From Daucus carota subsp. sativus (lineage: Eukaryota > Streptophyta > Magnoliopsida > Apiales > Apiaceae): a DNA stretch of 64,000 nt. This document shows, piece after piece, positions 22,201 to 33,469 of the stretch; position 1 is the stretch's first letter, and each line of letters begins with the position of its first letter. Both the position numbers and the translations under genes were made by a program. The stretch is taken from assembly GCF_001625215.2 (NCBI RefSeq), contig NC_030385.2, positions 31,645,598 to 31,709,597 on the forward strand. The letters are read 5' to 3'. The notes below the pieces were generated by a model that was not told the DNA's origin, did no database searches, and saw nothing but the letters and a program-made list of their open reading frames with translations.

Positions 22201-25200
22201 GGATTAGCTCAATCAAGGTTGCTCCATGTTCTGATATTGAAAATTTGGCTTTCAATCCAACCTCTACCCCTATACTTGAGAGTACATGTTTTAAAGCTAA
22301 CATGATGATTGTCCAAGATGATCTTACACAAAATCTGGTGGGTTATCCAGTCCAAAAGGCTCTTACACTTCAACTCTTGGAAAAAGAGGATAGCAATTTC
22401 ATCTCTTTATTCAGTGACTTGAAAGGCCAAGAAGTTCTTATGACTCCTGTGAAAGTGAAGAGTTCTGAAAAACCACCACCCGAGCCTCCACCTTGTGTGA
22501 AAGTCGAAGGAGTTCGGTCCTTTAATGGATGTGAATTTTTTCGTTGTTTTATCACAAAGTTCTCTAAAAGTATAAATGTCGATCAATGGTTACTTCTTGA
22601 AGTGACAATTAAGTTTACTAACGTTTGTTTGGAGACTTTCTGCAGGACAAAGACAATATTTGATGCTCTTGATTTTATTTGTGGTGGCGAGATTTTGTTT
22701 GAGAAAGCGGATACCCCATTTCCTAAACCTAAGCAATATCCTCCACCGGATTCACCTCCGGCAGAGGAGGGGGAGGACTCCGATTAGGTACGTGTTCGCT
22801 CTAGCCTTTTTACCACTTTCAATGAGAACATTGAAAATTTTAAGTTTGGGGGTGGTAATCTAAGGAAGAGCATGTTATTGTAATTTTGTTTATTATTGCA
22901 TGTGTTAGTTAGTACATGTAGTTCACGTTTTTTTTATTTATTTTGCTTTGATTATTTCTCACGTTTTTTTTTATTTTTCTCACGTTTTCTTTCTATTTTT
23001 TCTCATTTTTTTTATATATTACATGTTTAGTGGTAATTGTCGTAGTTAGTATCACGAGCATTTGCATGAATTATGAAGTTAAGCCAAGCTAATTGCCTAT
23101 GATGAGTTATGTGCGTAGTTCTTGATTAGTAGTTTCAATTGCAATGCTAGGTTAGTACTTGGAAATTGCTTGTGTTGGAAATTGTAATTCACATATGTTC
23201 TTGAGATAGGATTTAGACGAAATTCCATGAATTCTAGGATTGAATTGAGCACCCTTCAGCTTAGGTCTGTAAATCTTAAGTTTGGGGGAACTGAGGAGTA
23301 GATATACCTTTCTAAAAAAAAAAAAAAAGAAAAAAGAAATAGTAGTAAATAAATTCACTAAAAAAATAAGTGGTAGAATTAACTAGGTTGAGCTCATTAG
23401 TACTCGAGTAATTAAGTCTGAGGGGACTTTGTGCCTAACAACCTAAAGCCCTTCGTGGTTTGGGATTGTTGACCCAACGCTCGCTACATGGGTACTAGTG
23501 AATAAATCTTTAGGGATCTCAACCATTGCACGGTTAAATAAACCACTAGAATAGAGTGAATAATTGGTGTGTGAAGTCTTGTGGTGTTCGTAACGCATTT
23601 ACACTGCGAAGCGCTCTGACCTTAGACCGAGCAATTAATCACCAATAAAAAAAAGAAAAAAAAATAGTGAATAAAATAGAAGGGTGTGGACAATCTTTGG
23701 GACCTTGGCTTTTAGTGGGACTTGAGTGACAGGGTGTTAGTTTTAAACTTTTACGATTCTTGATGGGGATTCTGTGGGAGTAGTAGTTTTTGTCTTGTCT
23801 CAATAAAAGAGCATGCTTGCACACACTGGCACTCCACACTTGTAAATAGAAGAGTAATTGACTTAGTAGCGAGAGAGATGAAATTCGAGAACATTAGCAC
23901 AATCTGAGGTATTATAATTGGCAAGGCAATTACTTCATAGTTTACTCATTCATCACGTAGTTGCATTCATGCATTGCATTGTATTATTGTATAGTGTCGT
24001 TGACGCTTGAGGACAAGCATCAATTTAAGTTTGGGGGTGTGATAAGTGGTATTTATACACACTTATAGGCCTTCATTTCCACTTAAATTGGTTGGTTGTA
24101 CTTAAGTGTTTAGTGTCATTTGATGTGTTTCTATTGTTTTTCCGTGCAGGTCACGAGTTGAGGTGATGAAGTGATTTTCTATCATTTTAGGTTGTTCTTG
24201 GTGCATTATTTGCAAGAATGGAGAATTGTGGATTCGTCACGACTTGGGATTTTGTGGGTACATCTTCTACAAACCCTCACGAGAACACACTCGTCCACTA
24301 GAGCTATCTAGGGGTTTAAAGGGCTTGTTGCATGTGCTAAATGCAACCGTGATCACCTACGGAAGTGGTACTAGAGCGAGGAAGGACATGCACGCGAGAA
24401 CGAGCTAAACACGAAGAATTGGGCTGCCAGTGGCAGACAGTAGCGCGCCCGCGCTAACATCTAGCGCGCCCGCGCTAGCTACTGTCGCCACTAGCGCGCC
24501 TGCGCTAGTTTATCGCGGCCGCGCCCAGCAGAAGTGCCCCGGGCCGATTTTTGAAGCTTTTCTGATGGATTTTCGCAGCGGTCGAGGCCCGGTTGACTTG
24601 GTCAATGTATTTTATTTTTCTCGTGTGTAAAACCCTAGCCTCGTAGTAGTTTTAATAAGAGTAGAATATCGGATTATAGATTATTCAGTTTTTCTCTTGT
24701 AATCAAGCACATTATCAGTTTGTATTGGATCGTTCTTCGCGAGAAAGTGACAGTTTCGAGCGAGATCGTGAACATCAAATCTGTAACGTTGTGTTCTTTA
24801 TTATTAATTCAAGTACTTTTATTCCGTTTAATTCTCGTATTTTATTTATCATGTTTTCATTAAAACCCATGATGTCGATTAGTTCGATTATGAACTAACC
24901 GCCTTCATGGGATTCTAATGGATTTATCGATGTAGTCTAGTAAGAATATTAATTGCTGATTTTGTGACGTACGTTGATTTCTTTGCATGAGCCGTGCTTA
25001 TTCTTCTTAGGAGAGTAGCTAACTTCTAAGTTGTTTGTTAATTCTTTCTGAAGCGAGAGTGGATGATTGAATTTAGAACTATGCCATGTAAACATAGGAT
25101 TATGTGAATGAAACATAATTTGTGGTAGACTTGAACTATTTTTATCACCCTGTGTAATCACGATAGACGACTTGCTATTAAACCTCTCTGCTTACACTAC

Positions 25201-28200
25201 CGCTATAGAGATATAGGGTCTGAGCTTTGTTGGTGTCCATGAGATTTCTGTCTTAATTGCGGATTTTGATTGGTATGATATGTGTGCAACGGGAGTTGGC
25301 ATGTATTACTTTCGTGTTGTCTGATTAGGATCAACAGTCGCATGTTAATCAGTAATTTCAATTCTAGATGAATTCGATAATGAAGTTAGAATCCCATGTG
25401 TTTTCCTATTCTGAATTTGATTAGTAATTTTAGTTATTAGTATAAAAGAAACCATCCTTGTTAATTGTCTTGGCAGTGAAAATTGGTCATACATTGTTGC
25501 ATAGGTGCGTATTCTTAATTCACCAGTCTCTGTGGGAACGAACAAATATATTACTTATGATCACGTGCGCTTGCGTGTAGATTTTTGCGAACAGTTCTCA
25601 ATTGGAAAGATATTCTCAAATTCAAGTTCTTTAATTTTTTAAACTTATCCAGACTTTTATGGGCTTCACTGGGCAAAGAGAAAGCCAAAACATGTTTATA
25701 TGTTGATCCACTGGCAACAAAATCTTATTATTACAATAAGAAAGGCAGAGAGAAAATATATAGTCGCCTAATGAAGGACAAATTCTTCCACATGAAATAT
25801 GTTTTTTTCCCATTATGTCTGTGGTAAGTTTTTAGGACTTCTGTATTCAACCTTTTTTAACTTTTAATGTGAATTTTTATTAAAATAATTGACAATTACC
25901 TATGGTACTTTTGGTAAAATTCAGGAATCACTGGGTGTTGATAGTATTATGCAACCCAAGTAATGATCTAAAGGGTGGGGGTGAACGCCCAACTATGTTA
26001 TTGCTGGATTCTTTAAAAGGTTCGGTATCAGGAAAGATAGAAGGATTCATTCGAGGGTATTTTTTTCCCTCTACCTCTCGACTTTTTATCTTAATTGTAC
26101 TGTTCCTGTGTAAGGATACACTTCAATCATGGTCATTCTTTTTTTTAATCTAGGTTGTTGAAGTCTTTTTACAAATATGCAAACAGAGACTGTTCTCCGA
26201 GGAATATTGACTCGATTCCTTTTCTAATCCCCGAGGTTTTTTTTCAGAAGAAAAACTTGGTGAAGTCATTTACAATTATGTTTTCTGAGGCTTTTTTATA
26301 TTACATCACAGGTTCCAAATCAAGATGATGACAAAAGCTGCGGATTTTATGTGTTGTTTTATACAACTCAATTCTTGAAGATGTGTCCTCACACGTTCAA
26401 TTTAATGAAGGATTACCCTTCGTTTGTATGTTATACACTTAATGAAGAATTACCCTTCGTTTGTACCGTAACATTCTTTTAACTAATTAGTTGATTCATT
26501 TCCGTTTCTAGATGTCAACAACTTGGTTTAGCGATGAAGACGTTGAGGAATTGAGAACCGGTTTGCTGGATCTGTTCCAAAAAGAATGTAAGAAATTTTA
26601 CAAAACCAGGATCCACATGTCTATAGCTTTTTTATTCTGACAGTATTACAAAACAGCTTCTGGAACTCGGAAGAGGAGGTCTGATATGGATATGATGCGC
26701 TTAATAGATGCTTGCAAATCTGCAGGTAAGATCTTAGCATTTAATTAAAAACGTAACATATATTATGCATTACCATGATTTTAATCCATGAAAAGATTTA
26801 TTAGTTGCATTTTTGTTTTTTTCCATCGTGTTAGGTAACAATGTGTTAAGAAGTGGTAGAAAGAACCCTAAAAGGCAGTGTGTTGATAGGAAGAGAACTG
26901 AGGATGTTGTATCAGTAAGGGGTTTATAAAAATGTTTACATGTGAAAAGAACAAAAACACACTAATTATATATAAATACTTAACCACTCAGGTTGCACGA
27001 GGGAAAAAAAGGAGGACTCGTGATGTAAAGCAAGAAGAAGTTGTTCTGGAAATAGTCGAAGAAGATATCATCAACGATCGACACAAATTGTCTATGAAAC
27101 ACAGTCCATCCCTTTTCTCTGAGATGATTAAAAATTTGAGTAGTGCACAGAGACAATGGATCTCTAAGACTGGATTTGGGAGCATTTTGGATTTTGAACT
27201 TCATACCTATCCAAAATATTTGTCTTACGGTGTTGTCACCAAATTTGATTATGAATCATGCAGGTTTGTTATAGACGGTAGGTCTATTGAAATTTCTGAT
27301 GTTGATGTTCATCGTGTTCTTGGGCTACCATTAGGATTGAAGACAATACCATTTGTTAAAAGTGAAACTCCGGCCAAAGAGTGGAGGAAGCAATATGGAA
27401 CCTCTAAGAATGCTTTTAGAGTTTCGGTGAAGGATGTGGTTATTGCTGTAGAAAATTCCATGCTGGCGGATTTTAATTTCAAACAAAACTTCATATCTCT
27501 GTTAATTGGTTTTTTTTTGCCAAGCTCCTTCGAATTCGTACATCAGACAAAAATTGTTAGGATTTTGTTGTGATTTGGACTGTTGTTATAATTATAATTG
27601 GTGTGAGTTTGTAATTAAATGTTTGAAGAAGTCTACCAAGTTCTGGTTAAAGAACAAAGAAACCAGATACTACACGGGTTCGCTCCCTTTTCTGCTGGTA
27701 TGACCTTTTTTGGTTGTTTTTTTCCTGACTATGATGATGAGCTTTCTAATATATATCATAACAACATTTTTTTTCATGATTTTACAGTACATGTTTCTTG
27801 ATAGTTTCATTGGGAGGAACACTCTCTCAGAGAGAGAAAAGCCCAGGTTTCTCCCTTGGAACAACTACTGTTTGAACAAGCTGGAACAGATCTTGATACA
27901 ACGGTCTTTTCTGGTAGATGGGGAGTTGCGAGAGCCAAACATTGACTACACAACTCTTCAGAGTTGCAGGATAAAGGTGAATTTAAAAATAAAACATTTA
28001 CTGAATTGATACTTCCACATATTGATTTTTTAGACAAGTTAAACAACACAAATCATGTCTATTGTAATGTCTTTTATAGGGTAGTGTTGATGATGATGCA
28101 TTTGGAAGATCTACCCAGAATCCTGATGTTGAAAAAACACAAATGGTAATTTATCTTGACCAATATATATAGTTCAGGATCGAATTTTATGCATATTACA

Positions 28201-29288
28201 AAGACAATTCAAGCCTAAAACTATGTATTATGATAGATTATATTTTTTTTATTGTAGAACTGAATATATATTTTTTTAAGTTTTTGTTATTTAGATGATA
28301 TCAATTGTGATTATGATTTGAAAAATTCTTGTCTAAATGGATTTTTGATAACATTCTCAAAGGGGGGTGACGTTTGGCGTACGATGGACAGTTCTGATGC
28401 AGACCTCGACTGGGATTTAATTCCAAAGGTTTTGTTAAAACTTTCATAAAAGATGATGACTTCATATCAATTTTTTGTGAATTCTTTTACGAAAACTACA
28501 TAATTGTAATTTCTGTCTGTTGTAAAGTCGTTTTCTAAAGGTCAAGAATGGACATGTAGCAGAAGAGACTGGACAAGAACCTCAAGACCGTCCTTTGATT
28601 CGGTCTGTTACATAAAAGTTTCTGATTTTATTTTTTAAAGTTCGATACAATGTTCTACAAGCTAAATTTTTACTTAAATGTACATGTTAAATTTTTTAGT
28701 ACACCAGAACACTTTCTGGTGTAACTCAAAAAATGAAAATTGGAGTTCAAAAATCATAGATATTCTGTTGTATGGTGTTTGAGAAGAAATCATGTATGTT
28801 TGCCCAGGATTTTCCCAAACTGTCTGAAGAGCATTGTGATAAGCTAGATCAAGGAAAAATTCCAAGACCATGCTTTGAACAGGTTACACATATCTTTTTA
28901 TAAATACCATGTTCGTTGAATATAGTTTTAGTGATTCATTTTTTTCATTTTTTGCTAACAGGGGAACCACTCAGAGTGGATGGATCAAGTGAGTGTAGAT
29001 TCTGAGAATTTTGCTAATGTATGTTGTTCTATATGTGATTACTTGACCAAGTATGTTATGTGTGTTTTATAATTATTCATCAAAAATTGTTTTCCCTTCT
29101 GCAACTTTATTTGGCAGGAAAAACACAGATTGGTGGATTCTCTCCTGGCTTCATACCAGTCAGTACAACAGACCTTCTTGCTTCACATGTTGTATGCAAA
29201 GGAGAGCGATGTACCTGACGAAAAGATGGAGTCTATTAAGAAATCGTTTAAAGAGATGAATGAAAGAGCAAATTCAGCGTTAGACTGA
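19279..29288 (+). CDS. ULP1/C48-type SUMO protease with a C-terminal plant-specific domain (MULE-type cargo gene), with a retroelement in intron 2
   Basis: Exons read as 19279-19318, 19410-19455, 25653-25823, 25925-26056, 26154-26235, 26312-26425, 26512-26587, 26657-26725, 26835-26914, 26992-27697, 27788-27976, 28080-28145, 28363-28428 and smaller ones to the TGA at 29286-29288. Exons 3-7 form a C48 cysteine protease. His is in NHWVLIVL, Asp in LLLDSL, Gln in VPNQDDD and Cys in KSCGFYV, the expected catalytic set. Exons 8-9 are basic. Exon 10 holds a domain with WISKTGFGSILDF and DVDVHRVLGLPLG, seen in plant proteins that usually also carry ULP1. In exon 10 a nine-T run at 27510-27518 separates two frames (VHRVLGL before, NWCEFVIKCL after), so there is a one-base frameshift or a sequence error. 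Phases of the last exons are uncertain. It converges on the FAR1-type gene. Two separate genes (protease; second domain) are an alternative. Confidence 0.65.
19498..21051 (+). repeat. 5' LTR
   Basis: 1554 bases, TG...CA ends. It contains a CpG-rich block of short palindromes at 19899-19984. Confidence 0.88.
19899..19984. repeat. GC-rich palindrome cluster inside the LTR (second copy 24441-24526)
   Basis: Three copies of TAGCGCGCCCGCGCTA-like palindromes and a GCGCGGCCGCGC core lie in 86 bases of an otherwise AT-rich element. Confidence 0.8.
21058..21076 (+). other. Primer binding site, tRNA-Asp type
   Basis: TGGCGCCGCTGCCGGGGAC matches the complement of the plant tRNA-Asp 3' end with one difference, as in Tat/Athila-type elements. 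Confidence 0.75.
21267..22787 (+). pseudogene. Gag-like region of the LTR element
   Basis: Coding pieces span this interval and are not one continuous frame. The first part has a CCHC zinc knuckle (CQVCGVQGHYSYEC), then a Gln/Tyr-rich stretch. The later part has a coiled coil (LKELKATQLMMEARLERLA) and a Pro-rich, acidic end. I recognise no pol domain. It is a retroelement fossil of a non-autonomous type. Confidence 0.6.
22788..24026 (+). other. Noncoding internal region of the LTR element
   Basis: No coding domain is seen. AAGTTTGGGGG polypurine-like motifs occur near 22843 and 23277, besides the functional-looking one before the 3' LTR. Confidence 0.6.
24027..24039 (+). other. Polypurine tract
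   Basis: AAGTTTGGGGGTG lies directly before the 3' LTR, the plus-strand priming site expected there. Confidence 0.75.
24040..25593 (+). repeat. 3' LTR
   Basis: 1554 bases, the same length as the 5' LTR and almost identical to it. Confidence 0.88.
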
Positions 29289-29895
29289 AAATCAAGCACA
29301 TGATTGCAGAGGCAAACTCATCATGATGCTGAACTGTTGTCTTTATCTAATTATGTATTTTGTTGGTATGTGAGACACGAATTATGTCGGTAACTTGTTT
29401 CTGTTTGAACATGGCATATTATTTTGTTAGACCTGCTATTTTAACCATCTGTTCATCCAATTAATCCGTTACCTATAATAAGTTTCTGCCAACCACACTA
29501 ATCCTATAGTGCAATAATACCGATTCTATTAACTATTCCAAATATTGTTCTAGTAGTTTTGTATATTTATAGTAAACTTTTACATTTTTTACATTAAATA
29601 TTCTACATTAAGTAGTTTCCTAACCAATTGTTTAACAAAAATTGGAAGAATAACTAAAAAAAAGGAAGAATTACAAAATTTATTCAAAAACGAAAAATGT
29701 AAAAATGAGAACTACAAATTCAAAACTGTAAAAAAGTAAATAAGTTTAAGGAATCTTTAAAAGAAAACTATAAAATCAGAAATGTATAGGATCCAACTAC
29801 AAATTCATTCAAAATTGAAAAATGTAAAAAAGTTTAATCTCCAACTAACAAACCCAGATTCATATAAAAAATTAAAACAAAACAAAATCGATCAT
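29289..29895. other. Space between two convergent genes
   Basis: AT-rich shared 3' region of the ULP1-type and FAR1-type genes. It holds the right copy of the 43-base direct repeat (29601-29643). Loosely repeated GAAAAATGTAAAAA-like stretches follow at 29690-29840. Confidence 0.6.
29601..29643 (+). repeat. 43-base direct repeat, right copy
   Basis: Partner of 18371-18413 with three mismatches. Confidence 0.8.
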
Positions 29896-32597
29896 TCAGT
29901 TTTTTTCAGGACATGTTCTTGAATCATGAAAAGCATATTCCTTGCATGTTGCACACTTCCTCTTCTTTCTTTTGTTACAGCCAATAGACTTTTCTGCTCC
30001 AGATACAATCCTTTTTCTGCTGCCTTTGTTGTTGCTTTTGTTAGGATTCTGTATGGTCACCTCTTCAACAACACGAGAATCTATTAATTCTTCAATTTGT
30101 TCAGAATTCAATCGTGTCCTTGGCTTCTTCATTGTCACTGTAATGTGCTTACGCATACTACTCAGGCCACTTCTAATATACTCCAAAATATCGGGATTTC
30201 CAGATGCATCACTGAGACAACCCTGAAATTCAAACCAACAATCCTGCGACTTAACCCGTCTAGATAACTGTGTTGTACCAGTATCAGATATTTCTCCAAG
30301 CTCTAGTGTACTGAAACGCTCTATGGCATTCTTCAGCCACCTGTTGGATACATTCTGTCTTGGTATTAATTTTATTCCACATATGCCAAGGCAGAAAAAA
30401 GCATGAGAGCATAGGTAACCAGCTCTGGTGAAAAGTTTGCACGAACATTCAATATTGTTTGTTTCCATGTTAACTGCAACCTGAAAAATGATACATTTTA
30501 GCTGGATAATCATAGAAATCCTACCAAATATAAAAATACATCATTGTAGTTCTTGCAAATGACAATGAACATGTTGATTCCTACAAACCTTGAAAGTGAT
30601 TCCCTTTTTGAATGTGTCTTGAATCATTATTGTTCTTGTATTCTCCGAAAAATTCATGCTCAAGACGACAATATCCATACTACTAGCTTTGATCTCCTCC
30701 TGTACTTTATAGAACATAGCCCTGGTGTAAAGCCTCAGTGCATCCTTCTCAATCTCTCTGTCAGTGATTAACTTTGGTGTGAAATCATCATAGTGGGTCA
30801 ATTTCTTCGAGTTATTCCTCTGTTTGTCAATTGCACTTTGATAACAGAGATAAAACTCTGAAAGTGTGTCTCCTCTTTGAACATAATTGCCAAAATAAAA
30901 ATTAGAACTCTCTGATCTAGATGTTGTTCGGAGAAGGCCAACCATTGGCTCGTCATTAAAGTATGCTGGAATCCAAAAATTCCTCAGTTCAAACATTTCC
31001 CTGAGCCATACATTGTCACTCAAGTCAAATTCTTCAATAGCATCAGACCATCCTTGTTCAAACTCTTCTGGAGTAATGTGATCTGACCAGATAAACTGGT
31101 TAAGTTTCTCCATGAAGCCTGACTCGGCGCAGAAAACAGTACCAAGCTAGATATATCACGGTTAGAACAAAAGTTAGAACATATTATAGAAAAAGTTAGA
31201 ACAAGTTTATCTGTTTAATACAAAAAATATAGCGTATAGAAAGACAGATATAGAATTGCGTGGTGATTTGATTATAGAAACACATACTATCAAACATGAT
31301 TGAACACAAACTGTGGAAAGACAATATTCTACCTTTGAGGGAAATTTTTTCATTATATGCCACATGCAAAGACGATGCTTAACTAACGGAAAGCAAGTTT
31401 GGAGAGCAACCTTCATTGCAAGGTCCTGATCTGTGATTATACATTTAGGATTCTTGACAAAAACTTTCTTGAAGGATTCACAGGCCCATATATAGTTATC
31501 ATTATCTTCCTTCTCAAGCAATATTGCACCAAAAGTTACACTCTTCCAATGGTTATCTATCCCCACTAGCGGAATAAAAACCATTCCATACCTTTAGAAA
31601 ATAAAAAATATTAGTTGGCAACTTGTATACCGAACTATATATCGTAAAATATTAACCAGAATACCTGTTTGTCCTATACGTTGCATCAAATGAAACCGCA
31701 TCACCAAAAACTTCATAATTTTTTCTGCAATCACCGTCTGCCCAGAATAGTTGAGTTAGATGATTATGTGAGTCAGTTCGGTATTCAAATCTAAAATGGG
31801 GGTCTGAAGAATCTTGTATATCCTTGAATTTCTGAATAATCATATCAGCATCGTGCTTCCCAATATGTTTTTTAATATCCCTAGAAAAGTTTTTAAAATC
31901 AACAACAGTAGCTCCTATATCCTCATATGAACCAATCATGGACTTTAGAATGGTAAAGGCTCGTGAGGCACCAATGTTTGATTTAGAAGCATCAACAATG
32001 AACCTCATATGGAAATCAGAGAGGGACCTGCTGCACCTCAAGAATTGCATTCCCCCCTTGCCTGCAAACGGATGATTGTGAGCCTCTGTAAATTTTTTAA
32101 CAAAAAATCCTCCACCGTCGTGAATCCCAAGCACAAGTTCTGCATGACATTCGCACTTTGTTGATATAGTTCTTCTTCTTTTTGTGTTCTCATCAAGATT
32201 TTTGTCTTCCGGCCTACCTGACCTAGAACACACGTAATACTTTGTTATAGTGTTACCAAACCTATCACTCTTTTCGGTTGAACGACGTACATCGAATCCA
32301 GATTGTCTGCCATATTCCTTATAAAAGATATAGCCCTGATCAAGATCACTGAAACGTTGACCCATTTTAGGTTTTGACCTGTCGGGACATTCGGGAATCC
32401 AGTCCTTTCCAAGGTTCTCAAGATCAACACCATCAAAAAGATTGGAACCCTCGGGTAAACTGTTGCTTGAAGCATCTGCAAAACAATAAGAATAAAACTT
32501 GTTCTGTCCATTGTATGTTTAAAAGAAGCCAATAACTTAAATGATAGATTCAAATATACATACCAGAACAAGCTTGATAAGATTTATTGATCTCCAT
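29896..32597 (-). CDS. FAR1/FRS-type MULE transposase (or domesticated FAR1-related protein)
   Basis: Five exons join in frame to 748 residues: 32597-32564, 32475-31665, 31591-31333, 31146-30589 and 30480-29896. The order is the usual one for the family. A FAR1 DNA-binding zinc domain comes first (YYVCSRSGR, CECHAELVL, EAHNHPF). The MULE transposase core follows, with Asp in FGDAVSFDATYRTN, Asp in CIITDQDLAMK and CMWHIMKKF. A candidate Glu lies in EEFEQGWSDAIEEF. A SWIM zinc finger comes next (CSCKLFTRAGYLCSH). At the C-terminus is a CCHC-like motif (CATCKEYAFHDSRTC). No stop or frame break is seen. FAR1 and FHY3 are light-signalling factors derived from such transposases. Position next to a ULP1-type gene argues for a transposon copy, not a domesticated one. 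Confidence 0.85.
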
Positions 32598-32936
32598 TGA
32601 TAGACTTGAGCATGAACGTAGAAAAAAATAGAAATATGAACAGGCATCAATCAGGGATGTAGATTGTCTGCATAATCTTTTTAATTAAAAGGAAGGTTTA
32701 ATCATGAATCTGTGATTGATACACTGAAACGTACGTATTTTTATTTTTAACAATTAAACCATTCCATTAACTGCCCTTATACGAATTATACAGGTTTTAT
32801 ACTAATATAACGTATAGTAAATCTGGCCACATATTTAAAACTCATCCAACGGTTCCAGAGCTGGTCTCTCGAGTCTCTCGCATTGCCTCGGTCTCTTTTG
32901 AACCTCCCCCTATATATATATATATCTCGGTTATAT
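32598..32936. other. Upstream region of the FAR1-type gene
   Basis: No gene is seen. It should hold the promoter. I searched for MULE terminal inverted repeats here and in 16.9-19 kb and could not match the two ends. Confidence 0.5.
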
Positions 32937-33120
32937 GCTCTGTTCTAAAAATCGGTGATTAATCACCGATTAATCCCTGTTCCGTAGCTCGCCGAACTGA
33001 TTAAATCTCCGATTATTCTGATTAATCCCCGATCAATTCAATTAATCTCCGATTAATCCTTGTTCCGTGACTTCACCGATTAAGTCCGATTCCCGTTTTT
33101 TACAACACTGGTTATATGTT
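32937..33120 (+). repeat. Dispersed noncoding repeat, copy 1
   Basis: Homologous in reverse orientation to 61735-61925. Shared features are TGTTCTAAAA near the start, GTTCCGTA, CGAACTGATTAAAT, TCAATTAATCT and CCGATTCC near the end. It is rich in CCGATTAATC words that are partly self-complementary. The superfamily is not identified. Confidence 0.6.
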
Positions 33121-33210
33121 AGTTCAGATTTAAGAAAATATTGCATACATAAGGATTATCCTTTAATATTTTATTATTAAAAAATAAGATGCAAAAAATA
33201 ATAACTATCA

Positions 33211-33469
33211 CTCCCTCCGTCTCTAAATACTTTTCCTATTTCTCTTTTTCACATTTGCCAACACACACTTTTGATCGTTAATATTTTTAATTTCGTATTA
33301 GTATTTAATATAGAAATTTCACCGTATTAAAGTACTCACAAATACGAATCCAACAACATCACTCATGACTATATTTAGTCTTATAGATTAGATGTAAATT
33401 AGTAATTTGTCTCATGTTATGAACAGTCCCGACATATCAAACGAGAGAAGTTTTTAGAGATGGAGGGAG
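33211..33469. mobile_element. Stowaway-type MITE (Tc1/mariner)
   Basis: The ends CTCCCTCCGTCTC and GAGATGGAGGGAG are the classic Stowaway terminal repeats. TA follows the right end, and the left TA has changed to CA. The length is 259 bases. Confidence 0.85.

Larger units (their letters stand above)
19498..25593 (+). mobile_element. Young non-autonomous LTR retrotransposon (tRNA-Asp-primed, Ty3/gypsy-like), gag region only
   Basis: Two LTRs of 1554 bases each (19498-21051, 24040-25593) begin TGATAAGTGG and end GCGAACA. They differ at only about five positions by eye, so insertion was recent, well under a million years at usual plant rates. GTTCT occurs before the left LTR (19492-19496, with one extra base) and after the right one (25594-25598), which is the target duplication. 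A primer site and a polypurine tract are present. The interior holds a gag-like region but no visible protease, reverse transcriptase or integrase, so it depends on a relative. It is inserted in intron 2 of the ULP1-type gene in the sense direction. Confidence 0.88.

Noticed and set aside
21376-22303. Overlapping ORFs on both strands across the retroelement gag-like region
   Set aside because: They are in other frames of the same low-complexity region and show no protein family.
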